Assembly (NCBI RefSeq): GCF_033807575.1
Contig: NC_084704.1
Location: forward strand, 27,939,968 to 28,003,967
DNA from: Cydia pomonella
Taxonomy: Eukaryota > Arthropoda > Insecta > Lepidoptera > Tortricidae
DNA length: 64,000 bases
Direction of reading: 5' to 3'
Shown: one piece after another, positions 9,846-19,806 of the stretch
Layout: each line of letters starts with the position of its first letter
How positions within the stretch are numbered: position 1 is the first letter of the stretch
The notes under the pieces: generated by a model
What the model saw: the letters and a program-made list of their open reading frames with translations, nothing else
What the model was told of the DNA's origin: nothing
The model's database searches: none
Program-made: the position numbers and the translations under genes

Positions 9846-10345
9846 CGCGGGCCAGGAGCATATATCGTCAGTCATCACCTCCAGGCTGATACCTACTTTG
9901 ACAGATGATAGTTTGCCATCATGAATAAAAAAATAGTCAGCCGGTTGTATTGCGGTGGGGAAACCGTCAGTTGGTCACATGAACATGTAAAAAATACGCA
10001 CCTTACCACTTTATGTCCGCAAAGTATGCGTAATGCGTACATTTATTTTAAAATTTTGAAACATCTGATGGAATGCTACCTTTAAAGTTTACCACAATAC
10101 AACCGGCTGACGATTTTTAAATTAACAATAGATCTGAACTATCATTTGTGAAAGTATCAAACGGGAGGCGATGACATTTTTTTTTGTTTGTACGTGTTTC
10201 GGTGGCTACGATTCCTCAACCCACCAACGGAGCAGTAGCTGACGTCCACGAGGGTTCATCATAGATAGCCGTTAACCACTATACGAGTTTTCACCCGGGA
10301 GGCGATTGGTCATGGAAATCTGTTCCTGGCTCGTGGTCTATTCGA
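9846..10345. mobile_element. Two-tier foldback element (GGGCCAGGAGCA family)
   Basis: Inner arms: GTCAGCCGGTTGTATTGCGG near 9940 and CACAATACAACCGGCTGACG near 10092. Next tier: ATCGTCAGTCATCACCTCC near 9865 and CGGGAGGCGATGAC near 10161. An outer match, CCACGAGCCAGGAACAGATT, is found on the opposite strand at about 10316-10345. The central part (ACATGAACATGTAAAAAATACGC, CTTTATGTCCGCAAAGTATG) recurs at 63160-63490. The outer part recurs at 23335-23570. Confidence 0.7.
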
Positions 10346-11190
10346 TTTTCCCGGTTAAAGCCCTGTTTCGTTTCGACGCATCCAATTCTTTAGGGATATT
10401 AAGGAGCTACCTGATGATTGCTGCTCACTGTAATAATTATAAATAGGCATTGAATCTCGTATTTTGTCGCTACTCCCAATCATAATTTTTTTTTAATTTT
10501 TCATGATATGAAAAGCACGTACAGATTTTCCTAAAACCTTCATATTTATGACAACGACAAATGTCAAAGCAAAACTTAGCTATCTTAGAAGTCGACCCTT
10601 CTATCAAGGCACAGCTCGCCACACTCAATAACCATCAGAATATAAAGCGAACCATTGAAGCTGATTGAAAAAACTTGGGCCACATCACGGCATACCATCG
10701 TGCCCCTAGCCCCGTAAACTGTTACCCTTCTAGTTAATAACATGAGTAGCGATGGTATCAAGTATACATTTCTGTGGCGCAAACATGGCTCTATCTATAT
10801 TTAATTTACCAAGCCAGCCTTGTACAGCGAAACTTAACTGTCGCGAAAAATTCCGCGATCCGTATGACATAGGTGTAACGGGCAAATCCCCAAAAGTGAT
10901 CATTGTTATTTTTATTTTTGCCATTCCTACTTCGAGACTGAGAATGGAATTGTGAAAGTACCTGCAATTTATTATTTTGAATAGAGGCTTAGTTACAAAC
11001 GGCATCGTAACAACTTAAGCTTGTTTGACACCAGCTCTCATTGGTATAGGAAAATTTATTGTAAATTCTACAATATAGGTAAATAATGTATACGAGTTAA
11101 TTATTATATTTTTACGAGAATATGGGTACCAATTTTGTAGTTACTTGTTATCTATTACACAATTGCTAGTCAAAAAAAATGGTTTTATTC
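10346..11190. other. No gene recognised
   Basis: Several overlapping 65-90 codon frames occur on both strands around 10585-11005. None has protein-like features and they contradict each other. Confidence 0.4.
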
Positions 11191-11193
11191 ATT

Positions 11194-11225
11194 CTCTTCT
11201 TCCTTGCGTTGTCCCGGCATTTTGG
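11194..11225. repeat. Short LINE-like fragment
   Basis: Contains CTTGCGTTGTCCCGGCATTTTG, a word I associate with antisense retroelement debris common in insect genomes. Too short for more. Confidence 0.3.
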
Positions 11226-11393
11226 ATGCGCGCAGCAGCAGCGCATTTGGTTTTATTCATTATGCGTGAAAAAGACAATATTGATTGATCTCTCACCCTT
11301 TCACGCGCGCTCGTGACATATCACTACGAAACCCATAACAGATTTTAAAATCCGAATACTGCTCCAGGCATCACAGTCTGTAATCTTACGACA

Positions 11394-11507
11394 CTTTAAT
11401 AACCGTAAAGCAGCGGTAAAGCAGATAGTATGTGCAAGGCGCTTTACTTTATCCTACAGTGGTACAAGCCGTTATTACAGGCCCGTAGCTTTACCCGTTA
11501 TTAAAAT
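11394..11507. mobile_element. Short palindromic element
   Basis: TTTAATAACCGTAAAGCAG on the left pairs with TAGCTTTACCCGTTATTAAAA on the right, with interior matches around AAGCGGTAAAG. No coding content. Confidence 0.6.
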
Positions 11508-11509
11508 CA

Positions 11510-12200
11510 AGTTAATATTTATACAAACACAATTTTATAATAGACTACTACTAACGGGTAATTGCATTGATGAAATCGACTAAGTTTTTGCGCCGCGCCG
11601 CACAAGCGTAGCACTTTAATTTTATATTATAGCAGTTAAATTCAGCATTACTAGCATTAGTAATTCAACCGGGAAATAATTATTAATAAATAATGTGAAC
11701 CGGTTATTGAGTATTATTGAAGCACTATATTATATTTAACAAGGTCCAATGTCAATTTCAATACCTTTACACAATACACGCCTACTTCTTGTAATAAACC
11801 TAAAAACTTTCTTTAATAGCTAATTCCTTCGTATAATTCGTGTTCGTGCTCAGTTTCTGAGTCGCTGTTTAAGCATCATAATTGAATAAAGCCTTACTTT
11901 GCTCTTACAAATAAAAAATAACAAAAGAAAGTATTTGGCTATAAGGTTAATTGGGGTATAAAATTTATACTTTACTATAATTTAAAAATAAAACGATTTA
12001 TTTTTCCTCAAAAACACTTGTACATAGAAGGTATGGAAATAATAGGATTTGGTAAAGTGGAATTGTTGAAATATTGAGTTTTATTTACGTTGCTGCTAAT
12101 TTTCTATATTCTCCGCATTATGGACAACCTACACAAACCTTAGAATAAATATCTGAATGTCGATGGAATCTGATTATTATATATAAATATTATGTATAAT
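11510..12200. other. No gene recognised
   Basis: AT-rich, with scattered TTATTAATA runs. No repeat or exon seen. Confidence 0.4.
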
Positions 12201-12204
12201 ATTT

Positions 12205-12425
12205 ACTTCAGCCTATATACTTATACGTCCCACTGCTCTCATGCACGAGAGAGATGGGACTTTTCCACACACTGCAAACCCGAAGCGAGTTGAGGACTTC
12301 ACATACACCTTTGAGTTTCTTCGCAGGGTTGCAGGTGTCCTTCGCGAGTTTTTCCTCACCGAAGAGCCACTGATGAATATCGATGATGAAAATCGAACAC
12401 TCGCGAGCTTACGCTAGCCTCAACT
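12205..12425 (-). mobile_element. SINE family 2, diverged copy
   Basis: In reverse complement it follows the SINE at 48818: ...TTTTCATCATCGATATTCATC, GGTGAGGAAAAACTCGCGAAG, CACCTGCAACCCTGCGAAG, AGGTGTATGTGAAGTCCTCA, then GTGGGACGTATAAGTATATAGG. The tRNA-like head is not recognisable here. Confidence 0.7.
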
Positions 12426-12468
12426 TAACGATAGCCGATTACCTAGAAAATACGAGTACTTACAACGT

Positions 12469-12578
12469 CTGCCCTTGAGCTATTTTGGCTTGATTTTTTT
12501 TATTTACCTACTTTACTCACAACTAGTACACGTAACACAAAATATTAAAGGATACAAGTCAAAATAGCTCAAGGGCAG
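12469..12578. mobile_element. Palindromic MITE, CTGCCCTTGAGCTATTTTG family
   Basis: The left arm CTGCCCTTGAGCTATTTTGG and the right arm CAAAATAGCTCAAGGGCAG are inverted copies of about 25 bp around an AT-rich centre. No clear target duplication. Confidence 0.75.
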
Positions 12579-12579
12579 C

Positions 12580-13330
12580 AGTTGTTCCCTTATCCAGCTA
12601 TGGATCATTTTACATTTAAATATGAGAACACTGAAAATACCCAAAAGAATTAATGAGTATTTAATATACCTTGGTAGGTAATGTAAGAACTACTGCCAAA
12701 AATACGTGTAAGTTTGAGAGTAAAAGACGCCTCCAACAGTGAACAAATACTTTGTATTGTGTTGGCCAAGTTTAATTACTTCAGAGGCATGGTAGTGGCA
12801 TGCCCTGGGTTTCATCGCAAGGTTACGCAAACTTACCTGCGACTGAGAGCCTTGAACTTTCAAGAACGTATATACGCCGAATCCAGAGCTAAGCTTGTAA
12901 TTATAATATCTTTTGCCTTCCTTTTCAAAATTTTCATTCCATCTTTCTAATTAATATCACGCTTGCATTCAAATTGTAGACAAGTGGAGATATTTTATGG
13001 ACGTAATCAAAACTTTTTGATTACCTGCCTCTGAACTTAATCGTGCCTCGTAAATTTTTTGATAAGAAACTGAGGAAGAAGAAAAACTCAAATGACTGTG
13101 ATTCATTGACCTGTAAGATAGGCCGTCGAAAATATTGTCTGTTTATCGTACTACATTTTTACACACAACTAATAAAATAATGCTCAAATTGTACCTAAAT
13201 ACGTAGTGCAATAGTATGTTGTATTGTGCAATAATTTATTTTATTTTATTTAAAATAAAATATATGTAGTATGTTATCTATTCCCAACTCTCCAAGTCAA
13301 CAAAGTCATGGACGTAACCTTTGTACGGTT
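12580..13330. other. No gene recognised
   Basis: A 78-codon frame at 12714-12950 has no family resemblance and no splice context. The rest is AT-rich. Confidence 0.4.
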
Positions 13331-13337
13331 AAGTACA

Positions 13338-13443
13338 GCACAGGGGGCTTAGTCAAGATGACAGACGTCGATAGAAAACGATAATAATGTATGGAAATAG
13401 CCACGTGACTTTTCGCAGCATTTGTCATCCTGATACATTATTT
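13338..13443 (+). repeat. Dispersed repeat, copy 1 (CAGGGGGC...GATAGAAAACG)
   Basis: It shares CAGGGGGCYTAGYCAAGATGA, GTYGATAGAAAACG, AAATAGYCACGTGACTTTT and TGTCATC in order with 40975-41075. Here it lies directly against the MITE at 13444. Confidence 0.65.
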
Positions 13444-13565
13444 GTGACAATCCAAATCATAAGGGACCTTATGGCGGTCGGCCATTATTAACGCCAGTAC
13501 TAATGCGGTACTACGCGACGGTAAGCGCCGACCGCCATAAGGTCCCTTTTGATATGGATTGTCAC
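13444..13565. mobile_element. Palindromic MITE, GTGACAATCC family, copy 1
   Basis: GTGACAATCCAAATCATAAG GGACCTTATGGCGGTCGGC is mirrored by GCCGACCGCCATAAGGTCCC TTTTGATATGGATTGTCAC. The arms are about 40 bp. A second copy is at 15003-15138. Confidence 0.85.
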
Positions 13566-13999
13566 ATTTCTTTTCGTTTGCCGTTTGTCGCTGTACGATT
13601 GTCGTCTTGGCGAGGTCCCCAGATACTCTTTTTCATCGATCACTTCGACTTAACTTTTCCCGCTCCTTTTACCAAGCCTGGATTTTATTGAATATTGAGA
13701 GAAAATCATAATTCAAAGGACATGTATTAAGTTAATTTATTCCATGTGCGTGTGCCATAAACTTAAACATTATGGGAATTAATTAACTGCAATATAATAC
13801 AATAAAACTTAAGGTGTATTAACGGCGCCTATTATCGCGGTAAAAATGAAAGGTATCAAAACTCCTTAACAATAACAACCGATTTTTTAATAATTTATGT
13901 GTGTTTATTGAACATTCAGCGTTCTAATTTTTTTAACTCATATTAGTTGATATTACTTGATAAAAAAAAGATTGAAACCAAAATACACAAGTCTTCTAG

Positions 14000-14150
14000 A
14001 GTCAGACCAAGATAAGTTGTCAGCGATTTAGACAGCCCAGAGAGTGCCAGTGTTATTTTAAACGTCAAACTTCTATGAAATTATGATGTTTACTTAACAC
14101 CTGCACAAGCTGGGCTGTCAAAATCACTGCCAACTTAGCTTGGTCTGACT
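14000..14150. mobile_element. Palindromic MITE, AGTCAGACCAAG family
   Basis: AGTCAGACCAAGATAAGTTG then CAGCGATTTAGACAGCCCAG is mirrored by TGGGCTGTCAAAATCACTGC CAACTTAGCTTGGTCTGACT. No coding content. Confidence 0.85.
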
Positions 14151-15000
14151 TTATTACCGTGGTTTTGAATAGGTTGGTATCCTATTATCGCGAATCGAGC
14201 TTCTAATACCGAGGGTATAAAAAGCAGAAATTTTCTACCGTCGGTAATAGGAACCCAACGGTACCGGCACTTAATACCGAGGGTTAAGGAATTAAAAAAA
14301 TGGGTCATTGACCCTATCAGCTGATGACTTATTGTAGGTCTTTCGTAATATCTGGTATGTGACATTCCCAGGTTCCATTGTGTTATATTTAGATTATTCT
14401 TAATTTAAATTACTTAATTACTCTGCTGTAATGCTTGTTCATTTCATTTCACTGTACATATAAACATAAGAATCATATGTAAATAATACGTTTTAGTAAG
14501 TACAACTTATGGCAATCAAATGAGATAAACCTCGTTTATGGATACACACTCGGAAAAGTTTTCAACTGGTGAGTCTCAACTGTATCATAAAAATACTTAC
14601 TTTATTTACTTACGGTACCCTAATATGTAATTTATACTTCTATAAGCGTCGATCATTGATCAATGGGTCGGTAAGAGAGTACCATATCTTCTATAACGAG
14701 GGTTATGTGATCCTGAAATCTAATTCCGACCCATTAAAACAACAAATAGGATACAGTTGTATTTCATTATAAATCAATAACATATAAGGTAAGCTGGTGT
14801 AGGAGGACGCACTTAAGAATCGAAGTGTTATAAAAAATAAATTTATACATTGCATTCCAACAGTTCTTTTTTAATTTGAAAGGGCATCTATTAATCTAAT
14901 AAAATATGAGTTACAACATACTTGTGGATTGCAGGATATATAATATTTTACCTATTTCTTGAACAACTTATTTACTGTTTATTCTAAAATTATACAAAAT
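14151..15000. other. No gene recognised
   Basis: Contains GGTATAAAAAGCAG and repeated TAATACCGAGGGT words (near 14207 and 14272), but no coherent element or exon. Confidence 0.4.
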
Positions 15001-15002
15001 TT

Positions 15003-15138
15003 GTGACAATCCATATCAAAAGGGACCTTATATGGCGGTCGGCTCTTACGTCACGTGGTACCGCATTACTATTGGCGCGCCGCTAATAATGGCATAAGCG
15101 CCGACAACACTAAGGTCCCTTTTGATTTAGATTGTCAC
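15003..15138. mobile_element. Palindromic MITE, GTGACAATCC family, copy 2
   Basis: Same ends as 13444-13565 (GTGACAATCCATATCAAAAG GGACCTTATATGGCGGTCGG; right CTAAGGTCCCTTTTGATTTA GATTGTCAC). The centre differs and is less symmetric. Confidence 0.85.
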
Positions 15139-15184
15139 ATTTCGTTTGCAAAACCTTGTTTTTTTTTTTAATTTTCTTATTTAC

Positions 15185-15395
15185 CCCCCAAAAGTGCCCT
15201 TTAAAACTCATTTGTTTACGTTACAAGTCCGTCTTTGGGTCATAGACTTACGTATGTCTACTTTTCAACTTAATTGGTTCAGTAGTTTGAAAGCAAATAG
15301 GCTGTGACAGACGGACAGATAGACATTAGACACACACACACGAGTGATCCTATAAGGATTCCGTTTTTCCCTTTTGTGGCACGGAACCCTAAAAA
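15185..15395 (+). repeat. Family G-like tail fragment
   Basis: Ends GTGATCCTATAAGGATTCCG TTTTTCCC then TGTGGCACGGAACCCTAAAAA, after TGACAGACGGACAGATAGAC. This is the usual tail of the family. The head is missing. Confidence 0.65.
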
Positions 15396-15844
15396 ACAGA
15401 ATATAATCGACTAATATATGTAATCGAATCAGAGCCTCTTTTTATGAAAATTGACTCTTGGAAAAGGAGGAAAAAAGGTTGAGGTGTAAATGACATATTC
15501 ATATACATATTTGTTTGAAAAACTGTCTATTATTGATCTTTATACCGCTGACAATATCATCCCCGAAGACGACTTCGGAAAAAAATATTATCTCAATAGG
15601 GCTTTATTTTTCCTTATTTTCGTGAGCCTTATTCGAGCAAATAAGTAGTTGACAGGCGGCTGACAACGCACCTATTATTTCTCCGTTAAATCTTTCGATT
15701 TTTTTTATTGCAACCATCACTTAAAACTCACATAACTACCTCTAAAAGAACTGATACACCTCACTTAATTAGGCATCTTTAATGACCAAGTCACTACTGT
15801 CACTAGTGTAACGCGTTGTCAGCATCCTAAAAGTAGCATATACA

Positions 15845-16152
15845 TCGGGAAGTGCTGCCAGGAATTGTTCCGATTATTCCCTGCGCTTCTTTTCGCCATC
15901 GCTCTACGCAACTACATTTCCATCTTCACCACTATGGTAGTCTTCAACTGAGCGTTTCTCCAAAACTGTGGATTAAACTGTCGCTTGCGGTATTTTCGAA
16001 CCGTTATGACCTTCAAACCTTCAAGAAAAGAGCGTACTCCCATTTTAAAGGCCAGCACTTACAATCCCTTTGGTGTTGCGGGTGTCCATGAGCGACGGTA
16101 ATTGCTTGCCGTCAGGCGATGTGTCTGCTCGTTTGCCTCCTATATCATAAAA
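15845..16152 (+). pseudogene. CR1-like LINE C-terminus and 3' end
   Basis: The frame reads CASFRHRSTQLHFHLHHYGS then SVSPKLWIKLSLAVFSNRYD then LQTFKKRAYSHFKGQHL. It fits the 'LWN.LP..VFP..YDL..FK.R.....' end of CR1-like reverse transcriptase ORFs. The 3' UTR has GTCCATGAGCGACGGTAATT and GCCGTCAGGCGATGTGTCTG, and ends TATATCATAAAAAA. Related 3' ends occur at 19200-19390, 29830-29930 and, antisense, at 41655 and 58150. Confidence 0.75.
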
Positions 16153-16159
16153 AAGCTAG

Positions 16160-16465
16160 TAAACCTGACTGCACTAACTAGGATCTAATATTAAGGATGC
16201 TAGTTATTACGACTGAAATAATATAGCTGGGATGCCGGCGATGTTAAATGTGTAGTTATTTGAGCGTCGTAGAAACCCATTGGAATCGAAAGATTAAGCT
16301 TAGTAAGAAAAAAAGGTAACATAGTTTTCTTTTCCAGCGAGCACGAAAACATCAAAAGATTTTTTTAAATTTCGGGGGTTAGTTGGTGGAGGGTTAAAAA
16401 AATCGTTAAGTAAATTGTGGATTTCATCATTTTGGTCAAAGTTAATGCTATAATTTTCTTTAACT
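16160..16465. other. No gene recognised
   Basis: Anonymous sequence between a LINE tail and a palindrome. Confidence 0.4.
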
Positions 16466-16470
16466 TGACG

Positions 16471-16575
16471 TGACAATTATTTGTACGCCTGTCCTTAATC
16501 TGACGATCACAAGTTCGACGCCCGATTTCCATATTGTAACCATCAGATTAAGAAAATGCGTACAAATAATTGTCC
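16471..16575. mobile_element. Palindromic element, GACAATTATTTGTACGC arms
   Basis: TGACAATTATTTGTACGCCT then TTAATCTGACG pairs with CATCAGATTAAG then GCGTACAAATAATTGTCC. A further GCGTCAGATTAAGA at 16608 may be a third piece. Confidence 0.7.
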
Positions 16576-16787
16576 AATTCAGTAATAGCACAATTGAAGT
16601 TATTCGAGCGCGTCAGATTAAGATATGACTGATACTCGTACTCGTATCTTGCTACACTGTGGAGCCTGCCTTAACCACTGTCTAGACCAACCCATGTCTT
16701 CATAGCATCAGTTGTAGTTGTACTTCGTCATCAGTTTTGAATAGCAATCGTTTGTTATTTACAAACAAACGAAACAAACAAGTTACA

Positions 16788-16836
16788 ACACAAAATGAGA
16801 AGAAACATAATGCTTACAAGCAAAAGAGAGAATTTA
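16788..16836 (+). repeat. 49-bp repeat, copy 1 (pair with 23899)
   Basis: AACACAAAATGAGAAGAAAC ATAATGCTTACAAGCAAAAG AGAGAATTT has about 85% identity to 23899-23948. Flanks do not match. One frame reads QHKMRRNIMLTSKRENLNGS, and the partner keeps the frame for 18 codons. Confidence 0.5.
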
Positions 16837-16844
16837 AATGGTAG

Positions 16845-17290
16845 TTATCCGTGTCTGTCTGTCCGAGGCTTTGCTCCGTAATCGTGCTAGAAAGCTTCAA
16901 TTTGGCATGGATATAACAATAATCAATCTGATAAAGTGATACAGTAAAACCTAAAAAAAAAAATTTGATGAAGTATATATTATTACTAAATAAATAATAA
17001 TATTGGAAATATTCGTTTCGGAAGAAAACAAAATTGCGACCACCCCTCTAACCCTTCCTCCCCTCCTCCTGTAACTTTTGAAGTACCACCAAACCGACCA
17101 AACCGAGTTGGTGGTAACTAGTGGGATTTTTTTTTCTCAGTAGTTACCAGTGGTAAAAGGTGGGAGAAAATTTTCCAGTAGTTACCACTGGTAACAACTT
17201 GATGGTAACTAGTGGAAATAACCCCTTTTGAACCAGGGGTCATGAAAAAAACGTGAAAATTGCGCTGCATAAAGTTAAGCCAACATAACT
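16845..17290 (-). repeat. Family G relative with an inserted hairpin-rich segment
   Basis: Contains GTGTCTGTCTGTCCGAGGCT TTGCTCC like 18000-18030, then CCCCTCCTCCTGTAACTTTT as in the middle of the family. At 17100-17222 it has a cluster of GTTACCAGTGGTAA-type words. The ends are not clear. Confidence 0.5.
17100..17222. repeat. Cluster of TGGTAACTAGTGG-type inverted words
   Basis: Five variants occur in about 120 bases: GGTGGTAACTAGTGGGA, CAGTAGTTACCAGTGGTAA, CAGTAGTTACCACTGGTAAC, GATGGTAACTAGTGGAAA and a TTTTCTCAGTAG / TTTTCCAGTAG lead-in. They can pair with one another in several ways. Confidence 0.6.
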
Positions 17291-17299
17291 ATCCAGCAG

Positions 17300-17950
17300 C
17301 GCAATAATTTGACAAAAATATACATAGCAATGTTATTTAGTCGTCACAAAGAAAGGTAAGTGGAATGAAACATCTCAATACTTGCACCATATTTATAAAA
17401 TATAAACTTAGTTTAACCAAGGTTTTAATTTCTCAGAAAATTGACCACCCCTAATAGACAGGCTGTATGGATGAGATCGCTTTTTAGGGATAAGACCGCC
17501 TGTTGTTTGCCTCTTTTTGATTTTCTGTATTTGTTAGCGACGAGCTCAAAATGGTTTTTTTTTTCTTTATTTTAATTTTGTTTAATATGGTGGTACTCTG
17601 ATAATTCATACAATGTTAGTTTTAAGCTGAAATTTGGAGGTCGATATACGTGTGATGCAGCGACAAGGCTCCAACGGTTTTTGTTTTTGACCACGCGTCA
17701 GTCGGCTTGTCTATCCGCGCGCGACACACGTACATACCACTCATATAAAAAGCACGTGGTGTCTGTAATTTTTAGAAATTAAACTGTTTTTCGTAACCCG
17801 TATTTCGAGTTTGTATTGTGGAACACCTACAGCATCAACAGTATTCTTTTTAATATTTTCTGTATTGAGGCGTGCAATAAAGAGTATTTGTATTATATTA
17901 TATGAGACCTTATGCCTACTAATCTTATGAAAGTCATCATAGTGTTCCAC
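17300..17950. other. No gene recognised
   Basis: Mixed-composition DNA without a coding-like frame. It includes the minus-strand 69-codon frame 17741-17950, which I regard as chance. Confidence 0.4.
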
Positions 17951-17951
17951 G

Positions 17952-18590
17952 TTTTTAGGGTTCCGTAGTCACCTAGAAACACTTATAGTTTCGCCATGTC
18001 TGTCTGTCTGTCCGTCCGAGACTTTGCTCCAGGATAGTTAGTACTAGAAAGCTGCAAACTAGCATGGATACATAAATCGTGCATTTCGACAGAAGCGTAT
18101 AATTAAATCTATAGGAGAATATTTTTAGGGTACCTCCCTTTAAAAAAATTTTTTTTTTTTTTTGCTTTGACCCAATAGTGTTAGTCCTCGTTGGATTGGT
18201 CTTTCAAAACGAATAAGGGTCGTCAATAACTATTTTTTGACAAAGTGAATATTTACCCAAATAATCGCTCCGAAATATATATAATACATGTCCCCCCCCT
18301 CTAACTTTTGAACTATGGGTTCAAAAAATATGAAAAAAATCGTGAAACAAAAGCTTAATACATATTTTCAATGAAAACTATAGCAAACATGTTCGATCCA
18401 GTCGTTTTTGAGTTATCTATTGCAAAATATCTTCTCTCCTTAGTAAAAAGCGTGCAAAGCGCTACAAAGGTACTCCCTTATTCTTGTAATGTACATGATA
18501 CTTACTTATAGCCCCCGTTTGGCCTATTTTGACAGAATAGCAACTACAAAACCCTACACTGAGCACGGCCCGACATGCCTTTGGCCGATT
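17952..18590 (-). repeat. Family G relative, near complete
   Basis: Read on the minus strand it begins AAAATCGGCCAAAGGCATGT CGGGCCGTGCTCAGTGTAGG and ends ACGGAACCCTAAAAAC. The interior carries GTCTGTCTGTCTGTCCGTCC on the + strand and a C8 run before TCTAACTTTTGAA. No ORF is seen, so it is non-autonomous. Confidence 0.65.
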
Positions 18591-18861
18591 TTTATTATGA
18601 TTTAAATGTAGATGCCTGATTTTCACTTTTGATAGAATAATTCATAAGTATCAAAACTATTTAATACATATTTCTCTGGTGTTGATACATACAACACCAA
18701 TGATTTTGAACTACTTTTTATCGATCGTTGCAGAATTAACTTGGTCTAACGCAACGAGCGTGATGGGCTCCTTTGCATCTGGAGGGGCGTGGGGCGAGTT
18801 CTGCGGATAGTTCTTGAATGTTAGTTATAGTGATATTTTCAATAGACCTACAATACTTATT

Positions 18862-19075
18862 TACGATACAAGTGAAGAAAATAGGAAATTCCTATTCACA
18901 CGTGTATTGTACAACGTTTCACAGTACATATGGCTCTTTAAAGTTTCGACATATGCACAAAAAGTGCTCATTCCCGCACGCGTGCGGGAAAGTAGCACCA
19001 TATGTACTGTAAATGTTATTTTACCTTTAGTTGAACTAAGTGGAATTTTAGAGTTCCTCGTGGTTCGATGAACGA
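18862..19075. repeat. ACGATACAAGTG...CGTGTATTGTACAACG hairpin repeat
   Basis: ACGATACAAGTGAAGAAAAT AGGAAATT is followed by its partial mirror CCTATTCACACGTGTATTGT, then CAGTACATATGGCTCTTTAA. The left half recurs at 27825-27900. The 85-codon frame across it is a by-product. Confidence 0.55.
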
Positions 19076-19194
19076 ACTACAAGTAGAATTTTAATATTCT
19101 TCGTAGTTCGATGGTAGTTGAGTTAGATGGTGGGTAGTCGGCGATCGATGTAAGTGGAATTTTAGAATTCATCGTAGTTTATAGTGTCGGTCTA

Positions 19195-19390
19195 AGAAGG
19201 ATTCTTAGAGATAGGTATTTCCAGACCGAAACGATCTTCAAACATTCAAGAACAAAGTGTACTCCCATCTTAAACGCCGGCAACGCACTTACAATCCCTC
19301 TGATCCAATCACTGTCCATGGGTGACGGTAATAGTTTACCATCAGACGACTCGTTTGCTCATTTACCTTCGATATCATAAAAAAAAGATT
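19195..19390 (+). pseudogene. CR1-like LINE 3' end
   Basis: The frame reads RNDLQTFKNKVYSHLKRRQR TYNPSDPITVHG, stop, followed by a TTACCATCAGACGACTCGTT tail ending ATATCATAAAAAAAA. It is the same family as 15845-16152. Confidence 0.7.
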
Positions 19391-19468
19391 TTGAGTGGAC
19401 TACTGCTCTATGGATTGTAAAATTATACACCGTGGGCTGGTAACACGACAGATGACAGACAGACTCCA

Positions 19469-19473
19469 ATAAT
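19469..19473. repeat. Target site duplication ATAAT, left
   Basis: ATAAT immediately precedes the 5' LTR. The same five bases follow the 3' LTR at 21825-21829. Confidence 0.85.
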
Positions 19474-19676
19474 TGTAGCGGAGTGACGTTTGTGAACGCA
19501 CTCCTTAAAATATGTTATCTATGACTGTCACTTTGACACCTCTCTCTGACTCAGCCCTTGCATATATGGACGGATATGCTGTACATCAATTTAATTATAA
19601 TTAATATTAAGAAGCCACTTACAACTAAAATAAATACAACAAGAAGTGAATCAAGTGTTTTATTGAAGATACTACA
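19474..19676 (+). mobile_element. 5' LTR of a Gypsy element, 203 bp
   Basis: It begins TGTAGCGGAG and ends GATACTACA, so it has the canonical TG...CA ends. It carries AATAAA-like words near its end. By base-by-base reading it is identical to the 3' LTR. Confidence 0.95.
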
Positions 19677-19691
19677 TGGCGCAGCCGCAAC
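19677..19691 (+). promoter_or_regulatory. Primer binding site of the Gypsy element
   Basis: TGGCGCAGCCGCAAC directly follows the 5' LTR. It resembles the TGGCGCAG-type sites used by several insect Gypsy lineages. Confidence 0.75.
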
Positions 19692-19772
19692 GAAGACGAA
19701 CTTGCGAAGATTAAAGTAGATTAATAAGGTACACGTTTTACCGGTTCCCCATTTACTGGTACATCGGACATC

Positions 19773-19802
19773 ATGGGAGAAAAATTGCATTTTTTAATTT
19801 AA
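19773..19802 (+). pseudogene. Remnant of the gag start before the internal deletion
   Basis: ATG at 19773 opens MGEKLHFLI followed by a stop at 19800-19802. It sits where gag should begin, about 100 bp after the LTR, and runs straight into the deletion junction at about 19795-19806, marked by TAATTTAATTTA. Confidence 0.55.
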
Positions 19803-19806
19803 TTTA

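Noticed and set aside
10585..11005. Overlapping 65-91 codon ORFs on both strands
   Set aside because: They are mutually exclusive, with no splice sites or recognisable motifs.
13503..13691. 62-codon ORF
   Set aside because: Its first part is the arm of a palindromic MITE and the rest has no coding support.
18814..19071. 85- and 64-codon overlapping ORFs
   Set aside because: They lie in a dispersed hairpin repeat and in two frames of the same strand.
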